Assembly: GCF_020382885.2 (NCBI RefSeq) | Contig: NC_058496.1 | Location: 7,494,501-7,558,500 of the forward strand | Reading direction: 5' to 3' | Source of the DNA: Scatophagus argus | Lineage: Eukaryota > Chordata > Actinopteri > Scatophagidae | DNA length: 64,000 nucleotides | Shown here: positions 1-21,019 of the stretch, one piece after another | How positions within the stretch are numbered: position 1 is the stretch's first letter | Layout: each line of letters starts with the position of its first letter | Translations under genes and position numbers: made by a program | Notes under the pieces: model-generated | Databases searched by the model: none | What the model was told of the DNA's origin: nothing | Seen by the model: the letters and a program-made list of their open reading frames with translations, nothing else

Positions 1-2290
1 GAACCACTTGAAGCCGTGAAGTTTGTATGAACCGTCTGCCTGGGGAACAGCCACCGTCTCCGTGCCACTGCCTGAAGAAATGCAACAAGTCAGTCTGATA
101 CTGTGCTCAATTATTCCAACACCTCTGTACTCAATACCACTTTACGACTTTTGGTATTGGTCCATTCGTATAATACTTAGTCTTGTGCTGTACAACAAAG
201 CTAAAAGCAGTAAGTGTGTAAGTGTATAAAAAGATTTCCTCGAAAGATCAATTAACTATCACCAGAACACGAGTGGATAGAGTGATATACATAAGACAAT
301 GTGGGCGTCACTACTGACCCACATCAGATCCTCCCTGTCTTTCTGTCATCCACTGTCCAGACGTCCAGAAACGTTCAGGCTGACGGGTGGTCAAACGACT
401 GTAGGCTTCATCTACCGACCATGAAACACCTAGAGACTTCACACACATGGCCAGAACATCATTCATAATAATAGGTTAAAACAAGGATGCATTTACATGC
501 ATTACAGCAACTTACTGGGTTGCACACACACACACACACACACACACACTTTTTCACATGCAGCTTTCTGATATTTTTCACCTAACAACTACTATATACC
601 ATATTTCTACACCAAAGCTGTCATTTTAAATGTTTAAGTGACATTTGATCAAGAGCAGATAGAAAGGTTTCCTCGTGAGGACATTTGAACCGAAGGTGCA
701 GAGACAACATCTCAGAGTGCCAAGACTATGTCATGCACATGCTCTGGTAATTAAAAATAAAATGATGAAAAACAGGCTTCGTGTTTACATGCCTTCAAAG
801 AAATGTAGGTCACCTCACAAAAACAACAATACTGTGGTTGTACAGTGTGAGATGTTAATTAGATAATTTGCTTTCCTGACAAACCTGGATGACTTTAGCA
901 GCTCCATCAGTCATGGCCAGAGGACAGGTGTAGAGACCAGCCGAGGGAGAGAAGATGTACAACTTGCTCATTTGGTACACACGACTGGAACACACACACA
1001 CACACCATTTAGAACAACTTATCCTATTAGAAACTGCTAAAAATGTTTACTGAACTGCTGTACCACAGTCCCCTAACCTCCACTCCCCAAATGATCTCTC
1101 ATAAGCAATGGCAACCAGTCCCTCCTGCGCTGACAGCTCTTTCATGCGTTTCCAGGCCGGAGAGGTCACGATGTGGTCCACTCTGCGACCCCAGGAGTCA
1201 AAGTGCGCCAGCCGTGGAGGCGTAACCTCACACTCTCTGCCCCACTCGTCCACCTCATTGGCCACACGCTCTCCAAATGCACACAGGTCTGAGAAAAATG
1301 CCTTTGAACAAGAGGCAGATCAAAATCGCCTGACAACATAGAACTTATCCAGTTGTTTGCTCAAGTTTTGATTCGGAAAATGAGCTATTTGATGTTGCGG
1401 CAGCAAAACTAAGGGAATAATGTGCATCAGACATGTAACTGAAGCTTTAAACAATTGATTAAACCAGGTATATTTGTACGCATTTTATATGTTTATCATA
1501 TAAAATGGGGGCAGCCGTGGCCTAGAGGTTGGAGAAGCGGCTGGTGATCGGAGGGTCACCGGTTCGATTCCCCCTCTGGACGGGCAGGAAAAATTTGGGT
1601 GTGATGGAGAGATTAATGCGATAAAATGCTACCCCCCCCCTTCATTAGCTGGCTGATGTGCCCTTGAGCAAGGCACTTAACCCCCCGATATGCTCCCCGG
1701 GCGCTTGATGCTGCCCACTGCTCCTGTGTGTGTTTCACTGCATGTAGTTTGCCGGGTGTTGCATGTGTGTGTTCAACTAAGGATGGGATAAATGCAGTAG
1801 TAAAATTCAGTATGTGTGTATGTAAATATATATATATATGTACTGCCAATAAAAGTTGATTAGTTAATGTGACCCCTTGCCCTTTGCCTCTAAGACAACT
1901 TATATGTACAGAGGCAGTACAGAGGGTCCAAATGTAGCAGCATTTTGGGACATTTCTGTATAACACATTTCCAACAGCAGCTGAAGACACAGCTGAAGGC
2001 TTCCTACTCACCTCCTGGGGCAGGTGTCTCCTCAGATATCCTCTGAGCAAGGCATCCTCTAGAAATGGGTTCTTCAACACCGGCTTTTCTTGGAAGAAAG
2101 ATCCTATCTTAGCTCTGGAGAATGGCAGGTCACCTCCTGCCTCCCAGGGCTGTTCTTCATCAGATCTTCTTGTGCCCGGCTCAGCTACATGGACTGATCT
2201 TATGTGGACGAGCGGTCGAGATAAACCACACAACACCCTGCAGCAGCTTTCAGCTACATGGCGGTTCAGTATGGCTGACTGCACCAACAT
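1..2290 (-). CDS. AidB-like acyl-CoA dehydrogenase family protein, 5' part (3' end outside window)
   Basis: A flavin-dependent acyl-CoA dehydrogenase-fold protein of the AidB clade; the cellular substrate of this clade is not established. Exons read on the minus strand: 2290-2012 (ATG, residues 1-93), 1301-1078, 984-885, about 405-319, and 71-1 running off the edge. Recognisable stretches are HFDSWGRRVDHI, YIFSPSAGLYTCPLAMTDGA, RFWTSGQWMTER followed by GGSDVGSGTE, and YKLHGFKWF, in the order expected for AidB-type proteins (substrate/FAD-site region TxTE/GGSD). The N terminus is Arg/Ser/His-rich without early acidic residues, which would fit a mitochondrial presequence (inference). The exon 2 start was chosen at 1301 because it keeps frame with GAG at 2012; an acceptor at 1288 would not. 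The exon 3 to 4 join (885 to 405) does not keep frame, and about 8 residues expected by homology are missing, so a very short exon probably lies between them. Gene identity is firm; the exact model is not. Confidence 0.8.
523..549. repeat. (CA)n microsatellite
   Basis: Pure CA dinucleotide run of about 27 bp in an intron of the AidB-like gene. Confidence 0.9.
1505..1812 (+). mobile_element. tRNA-derived SINE (teleost AFC/V-SINE-like type)
   Basis: A short interspersed element in intron 1 of the AidB-like gene, in the opposite orientation to it. The head holds an intact RNA polymerase III promoter: A box TGGCCTAGAGG at 1518-1528 and B box GGTTCGATTCC at 1561-1571. The body contains the segment TTGAGCAAGGCACTTAACCC, common to several fish SINE families, and the 3' part reads GGATGGGATAAATGCAGTAG, also typical of them. 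I could not find a clear target-site duplication; the right edge runs into TG/TA-rich DNA. The family assignment is from memory of the motif layout and needs a repeat library. Confidence 0.8.
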
Positions 2291-3824
2291 GGCTCAGATC
2301 CTGCGGTCCGGGCGGAGAAAAGAGAACCAGCATGGTGCTGTGAGATAAACCATTTAACTGTGTAAAGTCAGCAGGCAGAGAAACCCTGGCTGGCTGAATG
2401 AAGACTCACCTCATACTCTTAATTAGATTCTGCCAAATTTGCTTTGCTCTTAAATTAGAAATGTCACAAAGGCATACAAATACAGAATTCATGTTTACAT
2501 TTTTAAAAGGTAAAGATAATGCTAACTTCACTACGAAACATTTTGAAAACCACAAGTTATGCTCTCGGGAACAATTTAGATTACATTATCATTAAGACCA
2601 ATTAAGAGCAATTTCAAAATATTCACCGACATCACAGTTAAACTGAAAGAAACTCAGAAAGATGATACGCAGGCTGAGGATCACCGAAATGGGTCAAAGT
2701 TCATTCCAGTCCCCTTCATGTTCCTATTCATGTTCGTGCAGTGAAACCTTCCCATTTGGCTCAGCAATTTGATTGGATTTGATTCAACTATAGTCTTGCT
2801 TTATCTGTTAATCCAGGCGACAAGTTGCCAACCTTTGCGCTTATCTCATCAGACTGAGAAGTAGTATGTATGTATTGTTCGCTCTTCCAGAGCCGAGCTC
2901 TTCAACAACAGCACGTTAGCAAGCTAGCTGCAAATGCTTTTGCTTTACTTTTCATGCACTTTTAGCCATTCTTATCAATAGCTGCACTGATATTAAAATT
3001 TGATTTGATGTCAAACTTATAAACTTCGTGTGTGTAAGAGAATTGATAACGTTAAAAATCGTACCTGACACTGGTTCAGTCGTGTTTACACTGAACACCA
3101 GTGCCAACTCTCGCGAGACAAAGCAACCACAACGTCACGGCCTCAGTTTTAACAAGCTACATAAAGGAGTTAGTCTCTGACATAATAAATGAAACCACAC
3201 CACAAAGGGGAAACAGATTCTTTTAAAACTGGCTGTGGTGGTTAATCTTATATCTTACGGTGACGCTGACAACTTTGAGTACAATATCTAGAGATGATTA
3301 CCCTTTATATTAACCGAATATGTGATTATTGGGTTACTCATAAAACCCGTACAAATGCTAATATAAATTTAGAAAGGAAGCCTAAAAAGAATCATACAAC
3401 TTCAGTAACTATTTTTTTAATAAATAAAAAAAACAATTTAAAACAGCAATATAAGTAATAATAAGAATATTCAATATCATATTTATCAAATGGGCTGCAA
3501 CATGAGTGACATTTATTTTTCTCCAGTGAGGGGAAGGAGGGGACCGCAGATTTGTGTGAGACTATAAGCAGTTAGTGTCAATGAATGCACTGGAGGAAAT
3601 AGTGACCATAAATGTAAATAATAAAAGTCACTGAAATTTTCTTCATAGGTAACCACATTTTTGAAAAATAGCCCAAAAACCAAAACCTGTGATTTTTGCT
3701 CACCACCGCAAACTTTGACTGGACCAGCAGTTGTGGTAGCAAATTCAGCGATCTTTCTGTGGTAACCAACATTTGTTGTTTAACATGTACAAATGCATCA
3801 AAACAGCAGACCAACATTCATCAA
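2291..3824. other. Gap between the AidB-like gene start and the morc2 3' end
   Basis: Holds the 5' flank of the AidB-like gene and then unassigned AT-rich DNA. No second gene, RNA gene or clear repeat was recognised. The open frames here are short and resemble nothing. A promoter for the AidB-like gene must lie in its first part, but no TATA box or CpG-dense core stands out. Confidence 0.5.
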
Positions 3825-4790
3825 AAGGAGTTGCTGAACCTGTTTTATTGTTCTCAGTAAAGATTTGTCAAAAATACAGAATCTTTTGTTCCAATCAGAA
3901 CAGAAAGACAAAGCATGCACCATTTAATAAAACATTTCAATGACATGTTAAAAATATGTTCAAAAGGAAGAGCACAGGCACAAAATAAGTATGAACACAG
4001 CAACTTTTTTGATTAAATGAAACTTTTTTCCTTCCAAAAAAATAAACACAGAACAGTAATAGCTTAAATCGAGAAGGGAAATAAGTGAATAATCATACTG
4101 ATAAAACCCAGTAAGTAGTTATTTTTTGTGGGTGTTAAGCACCACCCAACCATAAAATAACCTGGTTTGCTCTCAGACCAGGATGGAAGAAGATAATGGT
4201 TAACACTGAAGTGTTTTTAGTGTAGAAAAATAAAAGTTAATGTTTAAGTACAGGCTGCAGGGCCGAGCACTCTCCAGTCGAGCCTTGAGTCACTTGGTGT
4301 GTCTCATACTCACCCGACGATAGACCAGTATTAGGAACAAATGTATGCACTTTGTCACAGCATTAGCTTACTATGTGAGTAGAGCTTATATTGTCATAGA
4401 CCTACACAAAGTATTTCAAAGGTAAATCAGGATAGGTTGTCTTAAACATAGATTAACATATATATAAGCAGGTGTATGAAAAGGTCTAAAGAGGAAACCA
4501 CAGGCTAGAAGGCTACCCAAAAATGTAGAAACACCAGGGATTCTGCGCAAACTAAATTAAAAAAAAACAAATCGCACCGAGGCTCACTAAATGCTCACTG
4601 ACACTGGACCAAACAAAATAAAAATTATGACAACCAGATTTAATGAGTGGAGGGATCAACAATAGAAAATATTTCAATGTATTCACAGCCATGCCTGCAC
4701 ATGAGCATGAGTCCTGGGGGAGCCGTCAGCAAGCAATGGCTGGAATTAAAACAGTCTGCTTATGTGCATGTCCTCTCTTCTATATCATCC
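3825..4790 (-). other. morc2: Predicted morc2 3' untranslated region
   Basis: Starts directly after the morc2 stop codon (4793-4791, minus strand). The best poly(A) signal is AATAAA on the minus strand at 3849-3844, giving a 3' UTR of roughly 1 kb. The sequence is AT-rich with no sustained coding potential. The end point is an inference from the signal only. Confidence 0.5.
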
Positions 4791-15290
<10,500 letters not shown>

Positions 15291-16254
15291 GACCACACTA
15301 TTATTTCTCTTCCTGGTCTCCTGTTTGTCTTCGTCCTGTCCAACTGAACTCTAATATAGAGTTTTCTGCCTACAAAAAGTAAGAAAACTATCACAGGTCT
15401 TGAACACTAACCTGCAAAATCTCTTAACGTTACCCCATTAAAGACACAATTTGACAGCAGCTCATGTTGACGCTTTCAACAAGTCATACGCCCCCCCCCA
15501 AGACCACCCCTCCCCATAAAAACACGTGGGAGGCCTTTTTAGAATTAAGAGCAAAGAGCGCCTTCAGGCAAGGTGTTAGCAATGAAGACTAACATAATTA
15601 ACAGTAATTATACAAAATTCAGTTATTCGCCCAGCTAGGTCTCCGTGAAGGCCAAGTCATGTGCAGTCAAGAGCATATGTCAGAAACATCCCAGATGTTA
15701 TGCGGCAACTGTTACTAACGTTTAATTTAGCCTAATAGATGAAGCTAGCGGATATTAGCGCCTTCTACAGTGTTTATCATGCAGCGTTAAAGGTAGCTAG
15801 CTAGCTTCACACTGTGGAGACATGTAGCTGACGTCAAACGTATCAAGTCATTTTCACCGACTTTGCTGACTGTTTCATATGACGGCGCATTCGTACTGGC
15901 TCCGCGCTAGTGTAATAATCCGTCCAAGGAGAAGTAAATACTTCGTAATGATACGTTTCCTTTTCCCTAACATGAAACAATCCTCCAGGCCGCAGAGGAT
16001 CCAACCATTTCGTCGTTGGTTACTTAGGCTTCTCCCTGGTCTGCAGAAATCCGCCTCTATTTTTCTATATTCAGCCAATAGGAAGGTAACGTATAAAGAT
16101 GCTTTACGGTGATTGGAGGAGAAAATTCTACGCAAACGAGGTAACATAGCGGTGCATCACTTAACTCTGTGGGTCATTCAATTGGCTTCATTAAAAAGTA
16201 CAAGACAACGGCAGGTATACGCATTTTATACAGCTGAAAACATGGGCTTACAGA
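15291..16254 (-). promoter_or_regulatory. morc2: morc2 5' UTR and promoter region
   Basis: An acceptor (TTTTGTAG) just upstream of the ATG exon, near 15371, implies at least one non-coding 5' exon farther right. The region contains a full palindromic CRE TGACGTCA at 15829-15836, a plus-strand CCAAT at 16075-16079 and a minus-strand CCAAT (ATTGG) at 16112-16116. No TATA box was placed with confidence. The start site probably lies between about 15850 and 16100 (inference). The stretch has no other gene. Confidence 0.5.
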
Positions 16255-17876
16255 GGAAAAAAAAGGTTTACTGAATGTTTATTGATTGACAACAACTGAA
16301 CATACAATCCTGTTTCACCGCTTATGATGAAGTGTCAGAAAACATCAGCTTGCAGACCATAAACTTTGTTGTTGATTAATTTTCAGTCTTTCGTTTAAAA
16401 TTTTGATCTTGGATCCCCCTTTTTCTATTATTCTACCCTTTAAGACAAATTTTGACAACAAGCCATGTTGTTCACTGTAAGAGATTTAAAGCAAATGTCA
16501 GTGTCTGTGCAAAGTTGATTTACATATTGCACTTAATATAACTGAAAACAATACTTCTCTGGATTCATATTCCGAAATAATCAACTATTTATGAGAACAG
16601 GCCATTGTCAGAATTGCAAAACATTATTATTAGCAGTATTGTGTGTGTGTGTGTGTGTGTGTGCGCACAAAAATCATTTAGCAGAAGAATTCCTTAGTTC
16701 CCTGGTTAGATTAACAACAGGAACCAACAGGAATTCTATTTTTCATTCTTAATGTTTCATTCACACTAAAACTAGTGTAATAGTGTTTAAAGGCAGAGTG
16801 TTAGTGATGAAAATCCTGATCAGACTCACTGAAGGACATGTCAGTTCAGAGCACTGGTAATTTTCATGCACACATTTTGCTGATTAACTTTATGTTATAA
16901 GACATACCCCTTTGCCTTTTACTCATTTAAGTACCATCTGTTGCTTAGAAAAAAAAGAGCATTTCTGTGTTTCTTTAACATTCACCCCTTAAAAGTTTCT
17001 ACTGCCTTGCAAGTGATACGATACACTGTAGGTGGATGCAAGAATACTTCGATTGGGCATAAAAAGTAGACACAAAAATATCTGCTCATATCTGCTCATA
17101 CTAAAATTACTGTTTTCAGTTTAAAAATATCAGATTTAGATTTCTCTTTGTGAAAACACTTACTCTCAATATGCTTTGCTTTCACTCAGCTGAATGCAAT
17201 AAGTTGATGCCACTTCTCTACAAGCTATTAAGAATCTGTCTGGGTAATGTAGGAAAAAAGTAGACAAGACAGTTAAACAGAATGCAATTAACTCCTGGAA
17301 TGCACTGCACATATCAGACTGGGTAGTGAATGAAAGACCAGTCGACAGTATAGGCATTACCAGCTGAAAAGCTGTCCCAAATACACCTTAGTCCCATTAC
17401 AAAATACATTAAATATTCCTCTATTACAACCATGTTTCTCACTTGAATACTGTACAATATCACAGTCTCTTAAAACAGGGATGCTTCACTGATTGCACTT
17501 AAGTCAGAAAACCTGCGACAGATGAATTAAAAATGGTCAAAACGGATGCAGCAGCAGCTGAAATACCCTGACTTTTAGTCTCTTGTATAAGTCCAGCTTG
17601 AAAAATCACTGGATCCTACATAAATATGCAGTCTCCAAGTACAAGCTTAGATAACCCTGATGACATAACCAGCGTTGATTTCTCAGGCCTTAGAAAGTCT
17701 TCTCCAGAGCCACAGAAGATATTCTACAATAGTTTTCACAGACACAGTAGTACTTCTCATGATGAATAAACTGATTTCTTTTGTAAAACTTCCTTTAAAG
17801 GAAGTGCTACATTTTGCTCTCTTAATCTCTCTTAACCACCAACTGATTCATTTAGGATGCAGACGATGAAGAATGT
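16255..17876 (-). other. Predicted long 3' UTR of the TMEM219-like gene
   Basis: Follows the stop codon at 17879-17877. A minus-strand AATAAA lies at 16283-16278, about 1.6 kb downstream. There is a (TG)n run at 16640-16664. No coding potential of its own is seen. It ends close to the morc2 promoter region, so the two genes are tightly packed. Confidence 0.5.
16640..16664. repeat. (TG)n microsatellite
   Basis: Pure TG run of about 25 bp in the predicted 3' UTR of the TMEM219-like gene. Confidence 0.9.
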
Positions 17877-19433
17877 TCAGGTGTTAATCAAGGGCTCCTG
17901 CAAATAAATGAAAACAATAAGGTTAGTTTAAAACAATATCTGCTCATTTCACAACATATGCAGAAGTATCAAGATGTTGTGTAAAAAAAAAAGCTTATTA
18001 AAATGAACACAAACATTGTGAAAACCATGTAACCTGTATAACACGTTTCATGAATACTACTGTAATATTTCCACAATTAGTAGGATTTTTCACCTGTATA
18101 ATTCTGTAGTTTACATTAGAAAATTACAACATTTCCACTGCTGAAGATACAAAAACAAGGTGGCATGAGAATATAAGAAATTACAGTCACATTTTGTAGG
18201 TCCAGTCCGTCCCAGTGGTAGCAGCGTGTGAATGAATGTGTCAGACAAGCAGCTAAACAGAGCACCAAACAAATTCCTAGCAGACACACACTGGCTTCCA
18301 ACAGATGTCGCACTGCCACAGTTTGCTCCTCCTAAAGCATACAAGAAGAGAATGACTGACTGAGGGTATCTGGCTTTAATATGGCTAAAAATATTAAGTT
18401 GTTTGCCGTGTGACAAACTTCACCTTTGTTAACATGACTGTGAGTGCAGGGTCATTTTTGTAGCGCAGACTGTAGCAGGTTTGTGATGCTGTCAGCGGTT
18501 GGCTGCTCGCTTCCACGTGGATGCTTGAAATGTTTTTCTCAGATGCAGGGCACACTGGCGGAAGTCTTCATCCAAGTATACAGCACGTGTATAAAATCAC
18601 ACAAAGATGACTCATTCAGATGGTGATTTAAATTGAGGACATTTAGAAACACACACTTTGGAGTGTGACAAAAACAAACTCACAGGCTCATAGGCAGGAG
18701 GTCTGCTGGCGCACTTATGATGAGGCAGGTGTAGGTGTCATTTCCAGACAAAAGCTCGAGAGTCACGTTAACAATGTCATTATCTGGGGATTAAAACAAA
18801 TAATCACGGGTGAGAATTTATGGTTTATGGTTATACTTTATTTCACAACAAAAGCAATCCCCTACAATACAAACCTCCAATATGTAGTTGCTTGGCTGTC
18901 AACATAGTGTGTAGACCAAGGTCTTTAAGAGAGCCACTCTTCGAGGTGGTAGTCACAGTCAGAGGAACTTTGAGACGCAAACTGATGATGGAAGGAGTCT
19001 TTGTTGTGTTAACTAAAGTGTCTCTGTTAATCGGAGGTGAGGGAACTGGTGTTACGGGCTCAGGTGAACTAGAATTAGCTTTGATGCACAGCTGGAACTG
19101 TGATAAGGAGGACAGGAGATAGTTCCAGTCCTAGGAGCAGAACAGAGTGCATATTTTGCACATCAGCATTGCCTCAGCACACACAGAAACAAAAGGTCTG
19201 GTCAATCATCTAAACACACACGAAAAACACCTGCATAATTTGGATAAATGAGTGCATACCTTTGATGTGTCAGGGTTAGGCAGAGAGTGACTGTAGATGT
19301 CAGAGCTGAGGCAGATGAATGAGATAGCCAGAGTCAAAAGACACAAGAAAAATGTCACCACTGGAGGATTGTGGGATATATAATCTCTAAGGTTGGACAC
19401 TGGGTGCCAGAAACCCATCATCAAACTCCACAT
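17877..19433 (-). CDS. TMEM219/TMEM248-family two-pass membrane protein
   Basis: Six coding exons: 19433-19260, 19130-18875, 18783-18684, 18565-18424, 18331-18191, 17897-17877; 277 aa. A short N-terminal segment (SNLRDYISHNPPVV) leads into a first membrane helix (about 27-46). Then comes an extracellular or lumenal domain with DWNYLLSSLSQFQLC, NDTYTCLIISAPADLLP and PPVC, and glycosylation sequons (NTT, NVT, NDT, NIS). A second helix, LLEASVCLLGICLVLCLAAC, follows, then a short tail ending LINT. The TCL-x-SA-x-LP-PP-C pattern fits human TMEM219 (IGFBP-3 receptor, 240 aa) better than TMEM248 (314 aa), so tmem219 is the likelier orthologue, but the two are paralogues and I leave the symbol open. 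A non-coding exon upstream ends near 19934 at a GTATGC donor. The exon 4 acceptor at 18565 was chosen to keep frame and has a weak pyrimidine tract. Confidence 0.8.
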
Positions 19434-20160
19434 ACAACTGGGATGTGTCAGGCTGTAAACAGAAGAGAGTCACTTGAGTTACTGAAGCTGCCACAGTTTT
19501 TGTTCGGCAGTGTTTGTGGGAGTAATAATGTGTGATACATAATTCAGAAGGATTGAACAATCCCCAAATGACCTTAAATTTCAGCCATATCTTTGGGTGA
19601 GTGTATCTCCTATTCGACATAATAACATTCAAAACAGATTATATGATCCTTTGGATTTAAATTGGCATATGTCTTGTGATTTTGCAGATATCCAAGAACA
19701 GAGCAATACCATTCAGTATATCTGTAAACTTATTGACAATGACGAAAAAAGTTCCCTTGTTTGTAAAAACAACCAAAGTTTACAGTACGATACGTGACAC
19801 AGCTTTAGTCCGGGTAGTTGGTTCAGACTACAAAGCAGGAGACGTGTTACTTGGCTACCGTATTGGTCAACCAACCACTGGTAACTTAACATAATGTATC
19901 TCAAACGTGAGTAGGTCAAACACAAATGCATACCTTGAATTTAAGCAGTCTTTTCTGATCACGTCGCAGGTTTCAGTAAAATACAGCAAAATGCACGTTT
20001 CCTGATGGTAAGCAAACCAGCGATCGACATTCAAGCTGTTAAAGGTTCAGTAAACGCAGCAGAAAGATAACACGACAGCGCTGCTCGTTTACGACAGTAC
20101 GCTGCTATGACGATGAGCAGGCGGTATGTCACGTGACTACCAAGCCAGCCAATCACCAGA
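19434..20160 (-). promoter_or_regulatory. 5' UTR, intron 1 and promoter of the TMEM219-like gene
   Basis: A non-coding first exon probably runs from about 20060 to 19935 (minus strand, donor GTATGC). Intron 1 then runs to an acceptor near 19450, just before the ATG. The upstream side holds a perfect E-box palindrome (separate entry) and a CCAAT sequence at 20149-20153 (plus strand). Short open frames here have no match. Confidence 0.5.
20128..20137. promoter_or_regulatory. CLEAR-type E-box GTCACGTGAC
   Basis: A perfect 10-bp palindrome matching the consensus bound by MiT/TFE factors (TFEB, TFE3, MITF) and USF. It sits about 70 bp upstream of the probable first exon of the TMEM219-like gene. 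The position fits a promoter element; binding is not shown by sequence alone. Confidence 0.6.
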
Positions 20161-21019
20161 GTTGCATGATATTATGATAGAGTTCCATATAGATTATTTT
20201 TTTTACCTTTAGCTATACAGTAAAATAGCTGAAATGTATTTTTGTTGTTGATACAATTGTAATAATAGAAGACTGACAGGCCAGGGCCAAAATATGATCT
20301 GATACAGCTCACTGAGCACAAAGGGATTCCAGTAAATTCTTTCACTTTAGTATTCTTATTAGTTCAGGGAGTTTGCAGACTCAAATTTCCTGAACTCAGC
20401 TTCAGAGATCTAATCAGCCACAAGTGCACAGAGCCTTTAAATTAGTGTGTGTGTATGTGTTCATCAATTAAAAAAGAAAGACCAGGTCACAGTATATTTA
20501 GAAAATATTTTAAAAAAATTATTCATAAAATGCATCATGTAATTTCCCAAAAATGATCCAACTCATTTGTCTCCACAGTGACAGAAAATTTACATCTGTA
20601 TCAATCATACTTGGTGATTTCTCCTAAGAAAGATGTAATCCTGTAGAAACCCTCAGAATTAAAACAAGCGAATTTGACATCATCACACATTTAGCATAAG
20701 AAATAAAAATCCTGAAAACAAAATGTGAAAATCCGATATAATCTAATGAAGAAGCTCCCACTTTACAACAGTAGGGTAGTGAAGTTGTTATTGTTGATCA
20801 CAGTGTCTAACATTCAAAGCTCTCTTTAATTTCATGCGGTTAATTATGGTGCAACACTGTAAGATTTCCAGAATGTTATTGCCACTCTACTGAGAATGAG
20901 TAACATGACTACTGTGTTCACAAAGGTCATGTCACACAGAATGAAAGTACCATTTCCCTTTTTCAAAACTGTCAGTGTTTATATCTATCATACCACTTGT
21001 ACAGACAGACTGATAACAA
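20161..21019 (-). other. plbd2 3' UTR and intergenic DNA
   Basis: Covers the stretch from the TMEM219-like promoter to the plbd2 stop codon at 21022-21020. No classic AATAAA was found close to the stop; a variant ATTAAA (minus strand, near 20828-20823) is a possible poly(A) signal. No gene, RNA or mobile element was recognised. Confidence 0.4.

Noticed and set aside
1505-1580. Possible true tRNA gene (A and B boxes present)
   Set aside because: No full cloverleaf or 3' acceptor match; the boxes are followed by a SINE body.
1613-1980. Extension of the first AidB-like exon frame to 225 codons
   Set aside because: The frame continues past a strong GTGAGT donor into intron and SINE sequence; only 2290-2012 is exon.
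15875-16147. Overlapping open frames on both strands near the morc2 promoter
   Set aside because: Both lie in the promoter region, have no likeness to known proteins and lack splice or start context.
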